Shown here: positions 9,001 to 17,274 of the stretch, piece after piece | Position numbering within the stretch: the first letter of the stretch is position 1 | Layout: each line of letters begins with the position of its first letter | Source of the DNA: Pseudofulvibacter geojedonensis | GTDB lineage: Bacteria > Bacteroidota > Bacteroidia > Flavobacteriales > Flavobacteriaceae | DNA length: 64,000 nucleotides | Reading direction: 5' to 3' | NCBI RefSeq assembly: GCF_042675745.1 | Contig: NZ_JBHTJM010000002.1 | Span: 124,001-188,000 of the forward strand | Position numbers and translations under genes: made by a program | Notes under the pieces: model-generated | What the model saw: the letters and a program-made list of their open reading frames with translations, nothing else | The model's database searches: none | Told to the model about the DNA's origin: nothing

Positions 9001-10900
9001 ATTGTTTTGGAATAGTTTAGAAACAGCAGATAAAGATGTCCTTAACAAACAAATAAAAGCCTCTGGAAGTGTATTAGCTTTATTTCCGGAGTCTAATGAG
9101 TTTGAATTTGTTATTGAATCTTTAGATAGTCAAATAACTAATTTCTTAGATACATGGAACCATTCTAATGTATCTAGCAAAAGTATTGCAGAATATTTAT
9201 TTCATGAATTAAATAGTGATGACAACTTTTGCATTAGTGCTCATGCTCTAGAATTAAAAGAAGCTTTTAAGGAGTATTTAAAAGTTAACAATGGTACAGC
9301 TTCTTTTCAGAATAGTTTACAATCAATAACTATTATAGAAGATAAAGTTTCTTTAGCTAAACAATGGCTACAGTCTTTTATACAAAGTACTAACGATAAT
9401 CGTTCTTTTTATAGTTACGAAACCATTGCACTTCTTTTATTTAACGGGCATGTAAACAAAAAGATAAACCATATCAATGCCATAGAAAACATTACTACTT
9501 TAAAAGGTAGTCATGGTGTAATTAAAGGGCATGACTATGAGTTTAACTATCACTTGTTTATTGAAAAATTAGAAAAATACAATAAGCAAGTAATTCAAGA
9601 TTTTATAGCTTACAAAAAGGCTAAAAAAGAATTAACAGAGCAACAAAAACACACTTTAAAATTAGAAGAGTTTAAACCTAAGGTATTATCATCTTTTGTT
9701 AGAAATAAATTAATTGATCAGGTTTATTTACCGCTGTTTGGAGATAACTTATCTAAACAATTAGGTACCGTAGGCGAAAATAAACGTACCGATCGTATGG
9801 GTATGTTATTACTAATTTCTCCACCTGGTTATGGTAAAACTACCTTAATGGAGTATATCTCTGAACGATTAGGATTGGTATTTATGAAAATAAACGGTCC
9901 GGCAATTGGTCATGAAATTACTTCGGTAGATCCTATGGCGGCAAACAACTCAGCAACTAAACAAGAACTAGAAAAACTGAATCTTGCTTTTGAAATGGGA
10001 AACAATGTGATGTTATATTTAGACGATATTCAGCACTGTAATCCAGAGTTTTTACAGAAGTTTATTTCATTAGCCGATGGTCAGCGTAAAATTGAAGGTG
10101 TTTATAATGGGGTTACTAAAACCTACGATTTTAGAGATAAAAAGTTCTGTGTAATTATGGCGGGTAACCCATATACAGAAAGTGGAGATAAGTTTAGAAT
10201 TCCAGACATGTTAGCTAACAGAGCTGACATATACAATCTAGGTGATGTAATTGGAGATTCGGCCGATCTATTTAAACTGAGTTTAATTGAAAATGCCTTA
10301 ACATCAAACGATTTATTACGCCAATTAAGCAGTAAAAACTTTGATGACATTTATAGCATCATTAACTACATAGAACAAGGTAGTGAAGGTACACTAGACT
10401 TAAAAGGAAACCACACTAAGCAAGAAGTTCAAGATTACATTTCTGTATTAGAGAAAGTATTAAGAGTACGTAACGATGTGTTAAGTGTAAACGAACAGTA
10501 CATTAAGTCTGCTGCTATGGAAGATGCCTACAGAACAGAGCCGTCTTTTAAGTTACAAGGTTCGTATCGTGATATGAATAAGTTGGTAGCTAAGGTAGTT
10601 CCCATTATGAATGAAAAGGAATTAACTACACTGCTACTTTCACATTACGAAAGTGAATCGCAAACTTTAACCAGTGCTGCAGAAGCTAATTTATTAAAGT
10701 ATAAAGAATTGGCTAATACCCTATCTGAAGAAGAACAACAACGTTGGGAAGCCATTAAAACTACTTTTGTAAAGAATAACAAGCTAAAAGGTTTTGGGAG
10801 CCAAAACGAAATGGCTCAAGTATTAAGTCAGTTAATGCAATTCTCTGATAATTTAGAAGGAATTAAAGAAGTGTTGGCAAAAGGGTTTGAAAAGGAATAA
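6035..10900 (+). CDS. Giant AAA+ ATPase (DUF3686-type, often labelled DNA repair ATPase)
   Basis: A 1621-aa cytoplasmic protein. An N-terminal module (about 1-430) with many short beta strands looks like a repeat or propeller region. Long coiled coil (about 480-880) follows, then a helical linker. The C-terminal AAA+ domain has Walker A SPPGYGKTT at about 1262-1270, Walker B LYLDDIQ near 1328-1334, a sensor-1-like Asn in MAGNPY near 1375 and a candidate arginine finger in LANRAD near 1394. Large proteins of this architecture are commonly annotated DNA repair ATPase, a label with little support. With PspA, flotillin and membrane proteins as neighbours, a Vps4-like remodelling motor is a better hypothesis. 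Its stop overlaps the next start (TAATG). Confidence 0.8.
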   Translation: MQEENNQHTNQLEGGTYEIIQSRLQKHKQDLVERLQKLNTSRKDVFGAVETKLIANDRINTENTCIARDIVALGTACLFGYNVHFGLRTEIKLSDVFSQYTFQDQSFHQQELTLINDDIFLNDFQNLYKYYRNTFFAKFNLIGNYLYMVFQISENTTDIKTFKWLIKDNTLVYIDNRSDHEYKFPTQHEFRWQETNYDNHRNGAHPHVSILDKIFVETIGGDLTIKVEDNTDEGKGILNEPVEHRDQTLEDGKFLYADLGNLTVLSITPYQETARYFVYNHKVQQVERIQSIEDTAVLLPDNHGLIFPDGYYLQTGEFKKFEKSIEQVKFQKKVASPNGEDYLYVFYEEGKGDYVLMTYNIIEQTINTPIICNGYTVLENGELCYFKSEDDSTKHHVVQIWQTPFSKTVQTNTAHNDSLIYKIGNKDIVKAMAECQELITLLNKEDNYDGLYDDISKQATDVLDSYYWINEPDTSNLNIPLAELKSTANAAIDEFEKVVQLKKAATQATQEVEQDIKDLFDKIKHSSFKSIDDFVEVLTRLRGAQGATISLKDIRYTNATRIEELSAEISEQTERISRRCVSFLLDEKALLPYHNRLEEKVTALENIKKVVEAKELEEEINQISTDLEMLIDIVNNLQIEDTSHSTAIIDTISLLFAEINQLKAGLKRKAKSLNESESKADFIAQLKLFDQSIINFIDIANTPEKCDEYLTKLSVQLEELEGKFADFDEYITQIIEKREEVYAAFETRKNALVEAKNKKAITLQNAAQRILGSISKKAATFNNAEEINGYFASDLMVSKIQSIIQQLKDIDEVGKAETLESNLKTSKEETVRKLKDKLDLYEDGDNVIKLGKHKFGVNKQPLDLNIVAKNDALYFHLTGTDFYEKIENDILNTSQHIWNQELISENNEVYRSEYLAYKIYKAEGLKKLSLLNADDLTTLVKKQSSENYAEGYVKGVHDEDALALLTTLIKTEENLGLLKYNPTIRAYAQLFWNSLETADKDVLNKQIKASGSVLALFPESNEFEFVIESLDSQITNFLDTWNHSNVSSKSIAEYLFHELNSDDNFCISAHALELKEAFKEYLKVNNGTASFQNSLQSITIIEDKVSLAKQWLQSFIQSTNDNRSFYSYETIALLLFNGHVNKKINHINAIENITTLKGSHGVIKGHDYEFNYHLFIEKLEKYNKQVIQDFIAYKKAKKELTEQQKHTLKLEEFKPKVLSSFVRNKLIDQVYLPLFGDNLSKQLGTVGENKRTDRMGMLLLISPPGYGKTTLMEYISERLGLVFMKINGPAIGHEITSVDPMAANNSATKQELEKLNLAFEMGNNVMLYLDDIQHCNPEFLQKFISLADGQRKIEGVYNGVTKTYDFRDKKFCVIMAGNPYTESGDKFRIPDMLANRADIYNLGDVIGDSADLFKLSLIENALTSNDLLRQLSSKNFDDIYSIINYIEQGSEGTLDLKGNHTKQEVQDYISVLEKVLRVRNDVLSVNEQYIKSAAMEDAYRTEPSFKLQGSYRDMNKLVAKVVPIMNEKELTTLLLSHYESESQTLTSAAEANLLKYKELANTLSEEEQQRWEAIKTTFVKNNKLKGFGSQNEMAQVLSQLMQFSDNLEGIKEVLAKGFEKE

Positions 10901-11511
10901 TGAAAAACCTTATCAAAAATGAACAAATCAAATTTAACTTTAATCCTTTTGGAGGATTAGATGATGATGAAAATAATTTTGTTCTACAACCTGAAATAGA
11001 TTTTAAAGAAGTTGAGGAGCTCTTAAAAGATAATTCTGCTATTACAATAGAATTGGTAGGAAGAAAAGGCAGAGGTAAAACCTCTCATTTAAGAGCTCTT
11101 TCAAACTACATTAAAGATTGTGAATTTATTCAGTTATCAACAACTAACAAGGCGTTTAGTACTAATACCAAAAAGTCTATATATATTATAGATAGTATTC
11201 ATCATTTAAAATTAACCAACCGTTTAAGTTTATGGAGACAAAAAAACAATTCATTTATTATCTCCACTCACATTAGTAAAAAGTTAGAATTTATAAGTAC
11301 TGGTAGAAAATTTAAATCATATAAAATTGGTCAAAACTCTAAAGAAGATTTAAAACTTTTAATTCAAAAAAGAATAGCTTTAGCTTCTAACATTAATAAC
11401 TTTCATGATATAGATTTAAATAACACCTTTTTAGAAAATCTTTCTGCAAAACATAAGTCTGATAAGCGAGCGATATTAACTAACCTTTATTCTTCATTTA
11501 AGCAAAAATGA
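10900..11511 (+). CDS. Small P-loop NTPase translationally coupled to the giant AAA+ ATPase
   Basis: A 203-aa protein whose ATG shares one base with the preceding stop. A Walker A motif GRKGRGKTS lies at residues 54-62 and a Walker B-like strand SIYIIDSIHHL follows about 60 residues later. The protein ends shortly after a helical lid region. It lacks an obvious sensor or arginine finger, so it may be a degenerate ATPase or a loader of the large ATPase. I recognise no named family. The four-base overlap with the next gene (ATGA) indicates a tightly coupled trio. Confidence 0.6.
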   Translation: MKNLIKNEQIKFNFNPFGGLDDDENNFVLQPEIDFKEVEELLKDNSAITIELVGRKGRGKTSHLRALSNYIKDCEFIQLSTTNKAFSTNTKKSIYIIDSIHHLKLTNRLSLWRQKNNSFIISTHISKKLEFISTGRKFKSYKIGQNSKEDLKLLIQKRIALASNINNFHDIDLNNTFLENLSAKHKSDKRAILTNLYSSFKQK

Positions 11512-12530
11512 AAAACTTACATGAATACATTAAATTTGAATTTATCCCTAATAACACTACTTATAAAGCCTCAGAGTTTATTATTGGTACAATAACAATT
11601 CAAGCTCTAAAAGACTTTTCTGTTGATGCTTTTGGAGTTTATTTAAAAAAGAGAATAAAGGGTCAACTATCTACACCGCCTAATCAATCTTTTAGTATTA
11701 CAAATATTATTCATGAAAATATTTGGAGAGCTGGACAAATTTATGAATATAACATTGAAATACTAATCCCTGAAAACGCTTATAGCTATTCTGGCGAAAA
11801 TGTTGAAGTATTATGGGCTATCGTATTTGAATTAGACCCATCTAGTGAAACTTCTTCTACTCTCAGAAAAGATTTCCTTAAAAATGTAGAGTTTCATAGC
11901 TTATTTAAATCATTTAGTAACTTCAAACATGAGTATTATATAAACATATTACCTAAAGAAGATAATTACGAAATTATACCTATAAAAAACTCATTAGCAA
12001 ACAATAACAAAATGTTCATCATACTTGGTGTTATCATTTTAATTATTGCAACCTGTATATTTCTTTTTTTAGACAACGGATTCTTTTTTGGATTAATAAT
12101 AACTGGTTTGGGTGGTTATGTACTTTATAAAAACATTTATCATACTATTAGTATTGGTAAATTAGGAAAGATTACTTACTCTACTCATTTGCATACAGAT
12201 GATGAATTCATGCTTAGATTAAGACTCTCAAACAACCAACGATCTATTAAAAAACTAAACTATTATTGCTCTATAACCGAAAAAGTTAGAGATGATAGAG
12301 GTACTTCGACTACTACTCGTTCAGAAACAGTTTATAAAAGTCCTAAAAATACTTTTAAGCAAAGCATAAAAAAGGATAATGAATTATTAATACCATATCC
12401 TAAAAAAAGTTTTCCTATTGACATTGATATAAATGATGTTGAATTAATATGGAATGTGAATTTAGATTTTGAATTTAAAAATGATACAACCTATATTCAA
12501 AAACTCCCTATAAAAATATCAAAATCCTAA
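11508..12530 (+). CDS. Arrestin-like (Spo0M-like) protein with central membrane hairpin
   Basis: A 340-aa protein. Residues 1-150 read as two beta sandwiches: FEFIPNNTTYKASEFIIGTITIQALKDFSVDAFGVYLKK is an arrestin/Spo0M-style opening (position 8-46), followed by IYEYNIEILIPENAYSYSGENVEVLWAIVFEL. Two membrane segments lie at about 166-185 and 188-205. A second beta-rich half follows, ending FEFKNDTTYIQKLPIKI. Arrestin-fold proteins serve as adaptors between membrane cargo and machinery, which would suit this operon. Fold assignment is by pattern and tentative. It is the last gene; it overlaps the convergent radical SAM gene by 4 nt. Confidence 0.5.
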   Translation: MKNLHEYIKFEFIPNNTTYKASEFIIGTITIQALKDFSVDAFGVYLKKRIKGQLSTPPNQSFSITNIIHENIWRAGQIYEYNIEILIPENAYSYSGENVEVLWAIVFELDPSSETSSTLRKDFLKNVEFHSLFKSFSNFKHEYYINILPKEDNYEIIPIKNSLANNNKMFIILGVIILIIATCIFLFLDNGFFFGLIITGLGGYVLYKNIYHTISIGKLGKITYSTHLHTDDEFMLRLRLSNNQRSIKKLNYYCSITEKVRDDRGTSTTTRSETVYKSPKNTFKQSIKKDNELLIPYPKKSFPIDIDINDVELIWNVNLDFEFKNDTTYIQKLPIKISKS

Positions 12531-13600
12531 AACAACTCTAATTGCCCACTCTTATATTGAGCATGCAAACTCGTATTCAATTTAGGCATTTTTTTTCCTT
12601 TAAAATATTTAAAACGAGCCATAGTAACTAAATCATTTATCTGCTTGGCTATATTACCTTCTCCCCTCATTCTATTACCATAACGACTATCGTTTAAAGT
12701 TCCTCCATGGCAATCGGCAATTTGATTGAGTACTTTCTCTGCTTTATCGGGTAATGTTTTATGAATCCAATCGGTAAAAATTTCTCCAATAGCACCATTT
12801 AACCTTACAATAGTATGACCAATAGACAATGCTCCTGCTTCAGATACTGCTTTGGCTAGAGGCAATACTTCATGACTATTAATAGCAGGAATTAAAGGTG
12901 CTAACATAGCGTTTACTGGTACTCCATTATCAGAAAGTATTTTAATAGCCTTTAAACGTTTTTGTATACTGGCTGTTCTGGGTTCTAAAACCCTCCTAGT
13001 TTCTTCAGACAATGATGTAACCGACACATTAACTGCTATTAAATTGTCTTTAGCTAACTCTGTAAGGATATCAAGATCTCTCAGTATTAAAGCGTTTTTA
13101 GTAATAATAGCTACTGGGTGTTTATACCTTAGAAAAACTTCTAAACACTTTCGAGTTATTTCATATCTTTTTTCAGCAGGCTGATAACAATCTGTATTAC
13201 CAGAAAGTACTATTGGGTAAGCTTGCCAAGATTTCTTCTTTAACATTGCTTCTAACAACTTAGGAGCATCTTTCTTAACCAATATCTTTCTTTCAAAATC
13301 CAGTCCAGCACTATATCCCCAATACTCATGGGTATTACGAGCAAAACAGTAAATACAACCGTGTTCGCATCCTTGATACGGATTCATAGAATATTGCATT
13401 CCTACATCAGGACTTTTAACTTTATTCACAATTGTTTTAGGGAAAACATCTATAAACTGTGTTTTGTTTTTATCTGCTTCTTCTTGTTCTTTGTAACAGA
13501 ATTCTAAAAAATCATCACGTATTTCATGACTCAACTCAAAAAATCGGTTGTGTACATTTTTTTGGGCGCCTCGCCCTTTTATAGGTGATTTAGAATTCAT
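12527..13600 (-). CDS. PA0069-family radical SAM protein (SplB-related)
   Basis: A 357-aa protein. The radical SAM cluster motif CxxxCxxC is at C78, C82 and C85 (GCEHGCIYC), preceded by MNPYQ, a hallmark of the Rv2578c/PA0069 group. TNCD-like and SVTSLSEETRRVLEPRT segments also fit this family, which is related to spore photoproduct lyase but of unproven reaction. It binds a 4Fe-4S cluster and SAM. It is convergent with the PspA operon and divergent from meaB, so it is transcribed alone. Confidence 0.85.
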   Translation of the reverse strand: MNSKSPIKGRGAQKNVHNRFFELSHEIRDDFLEFCYKEQEEADKNKTQFIDVFPKTIVNKVKSPDVGMQYSMNPYQGCEHGCIYCFARNTHEYWGYSAGLDFERKILVKKDAPKLLEAMLKKKSWQAYPIVLSGNTDCYQPAEKRYEITRKCLEVFLRYKHPVAIITKNALILRDLDILTELAKDNLIAVNVSVTSLSEETRRVLEPRTASIQKRLKAIKILSDNGVPVNAMLAPLIPAINSHEVLPLAKAVSEAGALSIGHTIVRLNGAIGEIFTDWIHKTLPDKAEKVLNQIADCHGGTLNDSRYGNRMRGEGNIAKQINDLVTMARFKYFKGKKMPKLNTSLHAQYKSGQLELF

Positions 13601-13726
13601 GAGTTTAATAAAACAATCTAGGAATGGTTATAAAATTACTGCTTAATTCTTCATGAAAATGTTAAAACCAAACTAGGTTATTAACAAATTAAATTGGTAC
13701 TTTTACCTAAGTAATAAAACCTACTG

Positions 13727-14791
13727 GTGTCAAAAAAAAAGCAACATAAATCGGCTCTAACAGAAAATGATGGTGTACCACAACCCAAAATGGTTAATGC
13801 GAATGCTATGGTACGTAAAAAAGAAATTTCTGTAGAAAAATATGTTTCTGAAATTCAGAAAGGTAGTCGAGTATTTCTAAGTAAAGCCATTACATTAATT
13901 GAGAGTACCAATCCTAAGCACAAAGAAAAAGCAAATGCTATTTTAAAGACTTGTTTACAAACTCCTAACAAATCAATAAGAATTGGAATTACTGGAGTCC
14001 CAGGTGCTGGAAAAAGTACCTTTATTGAAGCTTTTGGGACTTATTTAACCAGTTTAGGTAAAAAAGTAGCTGTATTAGCTGTAGACCCTAGTAGTTCTGT
14101 TACCAAAGGAAGCATTCTAGGCGATAAAACTAGAATGGAAGAATTAGTACGAAACGAAAATGCTTTTATTCGCCCTAGTCCGTCTGGAAATTCTTTAGGA
14201 GGTGTAGCCAGAAAGACGAGAGAAAGTATGATGCTTTGCGAAGCTGCGGGTTATGACACTATTTTAGTAGAAACTGTTGGAGTTGGACAAAGTGAAACTG
14301 CTGTTCATTCTATGGTAGATTTCTTTTTATTATTAAAATTGGCTGGAGCTGGTGACCAATTACAAGGAATAAAAAGAGGGATTATAGAAATGGCCGACAC
14401 CATAGTCATTAACAAAGCAGATGGTGACAATATAAAACGTGCAAAACTAGCTAGAACCGAGTTTAAACGTGCTTTGCAATTATATCCTCATAAAGACAAT
14501 GGATGGCTCCCTAAAGTAACTACTTGTAGTGCTTTAAAAAATGATAATATTGATGGAGTCTGGGACATTATTAATGAATATATTGAGTTGTCTACAAATA
14601 ATAACTCTTTTAAAGACAGACGTGCAGAACAAAACAAGTTTTGGTTGGTTCAAACTATAGAAGAGCAATTAAAAGAAAACTTTTATTCTCATCCTGAAGT
14701 TGCCAAACAACTCATAATACTTACCAAAGAAGTAGAAAAAGGAACTATTTCTCCTTTTGATGCGGCTGAGCAATTATTAAGTTTGAAATAG
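13727..14791 (+). CDS. meaB: Methylmalonyl-CoA mutase-associated GTPase MeaB/ArgK
   Basis: A 354-aa G3E-class P-loop GTPase that protects and reloads the B12-dependent methylmalonyl-CoA mutase. Walker A GVPGAGKST is at about residues 90-98; AVDPSSSVTKGSILGDKTRM, the PSPSGNSLGG segment, VETVGVGQSE and the NKAD base-recognition motif all match the family. The start is taken as GTG at 13727, since the codons are open and no closer upstream start exists; the ATG at residue 22 is an alternative. The mutase itself is not in the window, so the partner gene lies elsewhere. Confidence 0.9.
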   Translation: MSKKKQHKSALTENDGVPQPKMVNANAMVRKKEISVEKYVSEIQKGSRVFLSKAITLIESTNPKHKEKANAILKTCLQTPNKSIRIGITGVPGAGKSTFIEAFGTYLTSLGKKVAVLAVDPSSSVTKGSILGDKTRMEELVRNENAFIRPSPSGNSLGGVARKTRESMMLCEAAGYDTILVETVGVGQSETAVHSMVDFFLLLKLAGAGDQLQGIKRGIIEMADTIVINKADGDNIKRAKLARTEFKRALQLYPHKDNGWLPKVTTCSALKNDNIDGVWDIINEYIELSTNNNSFKDRRAEQNKFWLVQTIEEQLKENFYSHPEVAKQLIILTKEVEKGTISPFDAAEQLLSLK

Positions 14792-14793
14792 AA

Positions 14794-16419
14794 TTATTTC
14801 TTTTCATACACTAACTCCCCTCCGATAAAAGTTTTTAGAACTTTAGCTTCTGGAACCTCATTGATATCAACAGTCATAATATCTCTATCTAATATTACAA
14901 AATCGGCAAATTTTCCTATTTCAATGCTTCCTTTTTCTTGTTCTTCAAAATTAGAATGTGCTGCCCAAATAGTCATACCTTTTAAAGTTTCTTCTCTAGT
15001 TAAAGCATTTTCCATTTGGTAACCATTCTCTGGGTATCCTTTTAAATCTTTTCTTGCTACAGCAGCATAAAACGTCAACATTGGGTTTACCTTCTCTACC
15101 GGGAAGTCTGTTCCTAAAGCTACTTTACCATAATTGTTTAGTAACTTTTTATAAGCATAACCATTTTTAATTCGCTCTTTCCCTACTCTATCTTCTGCCC
15201 AATACATGTCTGAAGTAGCATGTGTAGGTTGTATAGAAGGGACAATTTTATCGAAAAAATGAAAATCTTTTTCATCTACAATTTGTGCATGCTCAATTTT
15301 CCACCTTCTATCTTCTTTACCTTCTAAAGCTTCTTTATAAGTCTTTAAAACTATATAATTAGTAGAATCCCCAATTGCGTGTGTATTCATCTGAAAATCT
15401 GAATTAGCAATTCTTCTAGCTGTCTCCTTTAAATTATCTACGCTAAATATTAACGCTCCATGGTGATGGTCTAAATCTGAATATGGTTCTTTCATAACAG
15501 CTCCTCTAGATCCTAAAGCACCATCTCCATAATACTTAAAAGAACGAACATTCATATAATCTGTTTTATAAATTCCTTTCTTTAAATAATAATCTAAATT
15601 TTCTTTACTTGCAGAAGCCATTGCATAAATACGCATTTTAAGCTCATTAGCTTGCTGTAAACTATCCATTAACTTTATTTCATAACGTTCTAAACCAGCT
15701 TCATTTACTGTTGTTAACCCAAGGCTAAAACACTTTTCTGCAGCTAATTTTAAAGCTTGAGCAGACTCTTTTATAGTTGGTTTTGGTATTGTAGAACGTA
15801 TTAACTCCATTGGAGCATCTATAAAAACACCTGTTAGTTTTCCGTCCTTTTTTAAAATTTCTCCTCCCGAAGCCGGAGTATCAATGGTTACTCCCGCCAA
15901 ATCTATCGCTGCCTGATTTGCCAATAAAGCATGTCCGTCTACTCTACGTATGGCTACAGGTGTAGTAGGAAACAAGCTATCTAACTTTTCATTTGTTGGA
16001 TATTCTTTTACTTCCCAATCGTTCTGATCCCAACCTCTACCAGTAATATAACTTAATTGATTCTTTTTCTGAAAATCAACTAAGACTTCTAAAACCTCTT
16101 CATAGCTCTTAGTTCCTTCCAGTCTTACTTTTTGCTCAACCAATCCCATTCCTAAAAAATGACAATGAGCATCTATTAAACCTGGATAAACAGGTTTTCC
16201 TTCTGCGTCAATTACTTGATTTGATTGGTATTTATTTTTAATTTCTTCTGATTCTCCAATAGCTACAAACATTCCGTCTTTTATAGCAAATGCGCTAGCT
16301 TTAGGTAAAGAATCACTCACAGTATATATATTAGCGTTTGTTACTAATATATCTACAGTTTCTTTTTTTTGACTACATGCTACTAATAGTATGCTAACTA
16401 ATAATAAAATATTTTTCAT
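14794..16419 (-). CDS. YtcJ-like amidohydrolase, predicted lipoprotein
   Basis: A 541-aa protein with a lipoprotein signal peptide (MKNILLLVSILLVACSQKK; lipobox LVAC, Cys15). The amidohydrolase family 3 fold is seen from the metal motif DAHCHFLGMG (about residues 83-92), ITGRGWDQNDW, NTHAIGDS (His ligand), WKIEHAQ and ALGTDFPV. Substrate is unknown for this group; imidazolone- or formamide-like compounds are processed by relatives. It would act at the periplasmic face of a membrane. It ends 2 nt from the end of meaB, tail to tail. Confidence 0.85.
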   Translation of the reverse strand: MKNILLLVSILLVACSQKKETVDILVTNANIYTVSDSLPKASAFAIKDGMFVAIGESEEIKNKYQSNQVIDAEGKPVYPGLIDAHCHFLGMGLVEQKVRLEGTKSYEEVLEVLVDFQKKNQLSYITGRGWDQNDWEVKEYPTNEKLDSLFPTTPVAIRRVDGHALLANQAAIDLAGVTIDTPASGGEILKKDGKLTGVFIDAPMELIRSTIPKPTIKESAQALKLAAEKCFSLGLTTVNEAGLERYEIKLMDSLQQANELKMRIYAMASASKENLDYYLKKGIYKTDYMNVRSFKYYGDGALGSRGAVMKEPYSDLDHHHGALIFSVDNLKETARRIANSDFQMNTHAIGDSTNYIVLKTYKEALEGKEDRRWKIEHAQIVDEKDFHFFDKIVPSIQPTHATSDMYWAEDRVGKERIKNGYAYKKLLNNYGKVALGTDFPVEKVNPMLTFYAAVARKDLKGYPENGYQMENALTREETLKGMTIWAAHSNFEEQEKGSIEIGKFADFVILDRDIMTVDINEVPEAKVLKTFIGGELVYEKK

Positions 16420-16470
16420 TGGGTAATAAGTCTTAAATTAAATAAAAAAGGAGCTTTCTCTTTGTAATAA

Positions 16471-17034
16471 CTAAGCATTATATTTAGCAATTAACCACTG
16501 CTGCAGTTTATACATTCCTAATGCTACTAAAGTTCCGAATACAAATCCTGTCAACACATCTCCAGGATAATGAACTCCAATATAAATACGGCTATAACCT
16601 ACCATAAAAGCCCATAAGAATAACAAAACAGCTATGTACTTAAAATGCTTTTTTAATACTTGTCCCATAAAAATTGCTAATGCCATAGAACTTGTTGCAT
16701 GAGCTGAAAAATAACCTCCTTTACCTCCACATGAATCCTTTACTAATCTTACCAAATCTGGCATGTCATAGCAAGGTCTTAAACGCAACATTAATTCATA
16801 TTTAAAATATTTAGAAACTTGATCGGTAACTAAAATCATTAATGCAACTGTTAACATAGTAAGTAAAGTACCCTTAAGTCCTAACTTTTTATATAGTAAA
16901 AACAGTAATAAAGCGTACAAAGGAATCGCATTCCATTTACCGGTAATAAACATCCAGAAACCATCCCATGTAGAGCTTCCTAAGCCATTTAAGAATAAAA
17001 ATAAATCGGTGTCTAACTGAAGAATACTTTCCAT
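16471..17034 (-). CDS. PAP2-family membrane phosphatase
   Basis: A 187-aa membrane protein with about five helices. The three PAP2/acid phosphatase motifs are present: a K...LRLRP motif 1, the SAHATSSMA motif 2 (catalytic His) and SRIYIGVHYPGDV as motif 3. Such enzymes hydrolyse lipid phosphates, for example phosphatidate or undecaprenyl pyrophosphate, on the outer leaflet. The substrate cannot be told. It lies in a minus-strand series with the 75-aa protein and the MATE transporter (gaps of 5-7 nt), so these three are probably co-transcribed. Confidence 0.85.
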   Translation of the reverse strand: MESILQLDTDLFLFLNGLGSSTWDGFWMFITGKWNAIPLYALLLFLLYKKLGLKGTLLTMLTVALMILVTDQVSKYFKYELMLRLRPCYDMPDLVRLVKDSCGGKGGYFSAHATSSMALAIFMGQVLKKHFKYIAVLLFLWAFMVGYSRIYIGVHYPGDVLTGFVFGTLVALGMYKLQQWLIAKYNA

Positions 17035-17041
17035 ATAAGTA

Positions 17042-17269
17042 CTAGTTTTCGTAACGAGCTACTTCTCTATCGTAAAACTCTGAAGCTTCTTTTATAGCAG
17101 TTTGAGATTCTGTAAGTAATTCTTGTTCGTCGTTTTTATCAAAATCTTCAAACCATTCAATTTCATCATTTTCTAAGTTAATTATAAACCTAGGAAAGTC
17201 GGTATGAATAACAAAAATAGCATCTGGTAAATCGGTATTATCTCCTAATATAAACTTTGGTAATTCCAT
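17042..17269 (-). CDS. Small acidic hypothetical protein (75 aa)
   Basis: A 75-aa, strongly acidic soluble protein (start MELPKFILGDNTDLPDAIFVIHTDFPRF split by a D-rich turn, then IEWFEDFDKNDEQEL). No motif is recognised. It lies between the PAP2 phosphatase gene (7 nt away) and the MATE gene (5 nt away) on the same strand, so it is supported as a real gene by operon position and normal composition. Function unknown. Confidence 0.65.
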   Translation of the reverse strand: MELPKFILGDNTDLPDAIFVIHTDFPRFIINLENDEIEWFEDFDKNDEQELLTESQTAIKEASEFYDREVARYEN

Positions 17270-17274
17270 AATAT

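Noticed and set aside
6035..10900. DNA repair as the role of the giant AAA+ ATPase
   Set aside because: No DNA-repair domain is visible, and neighbours are membrane-stress proteins.
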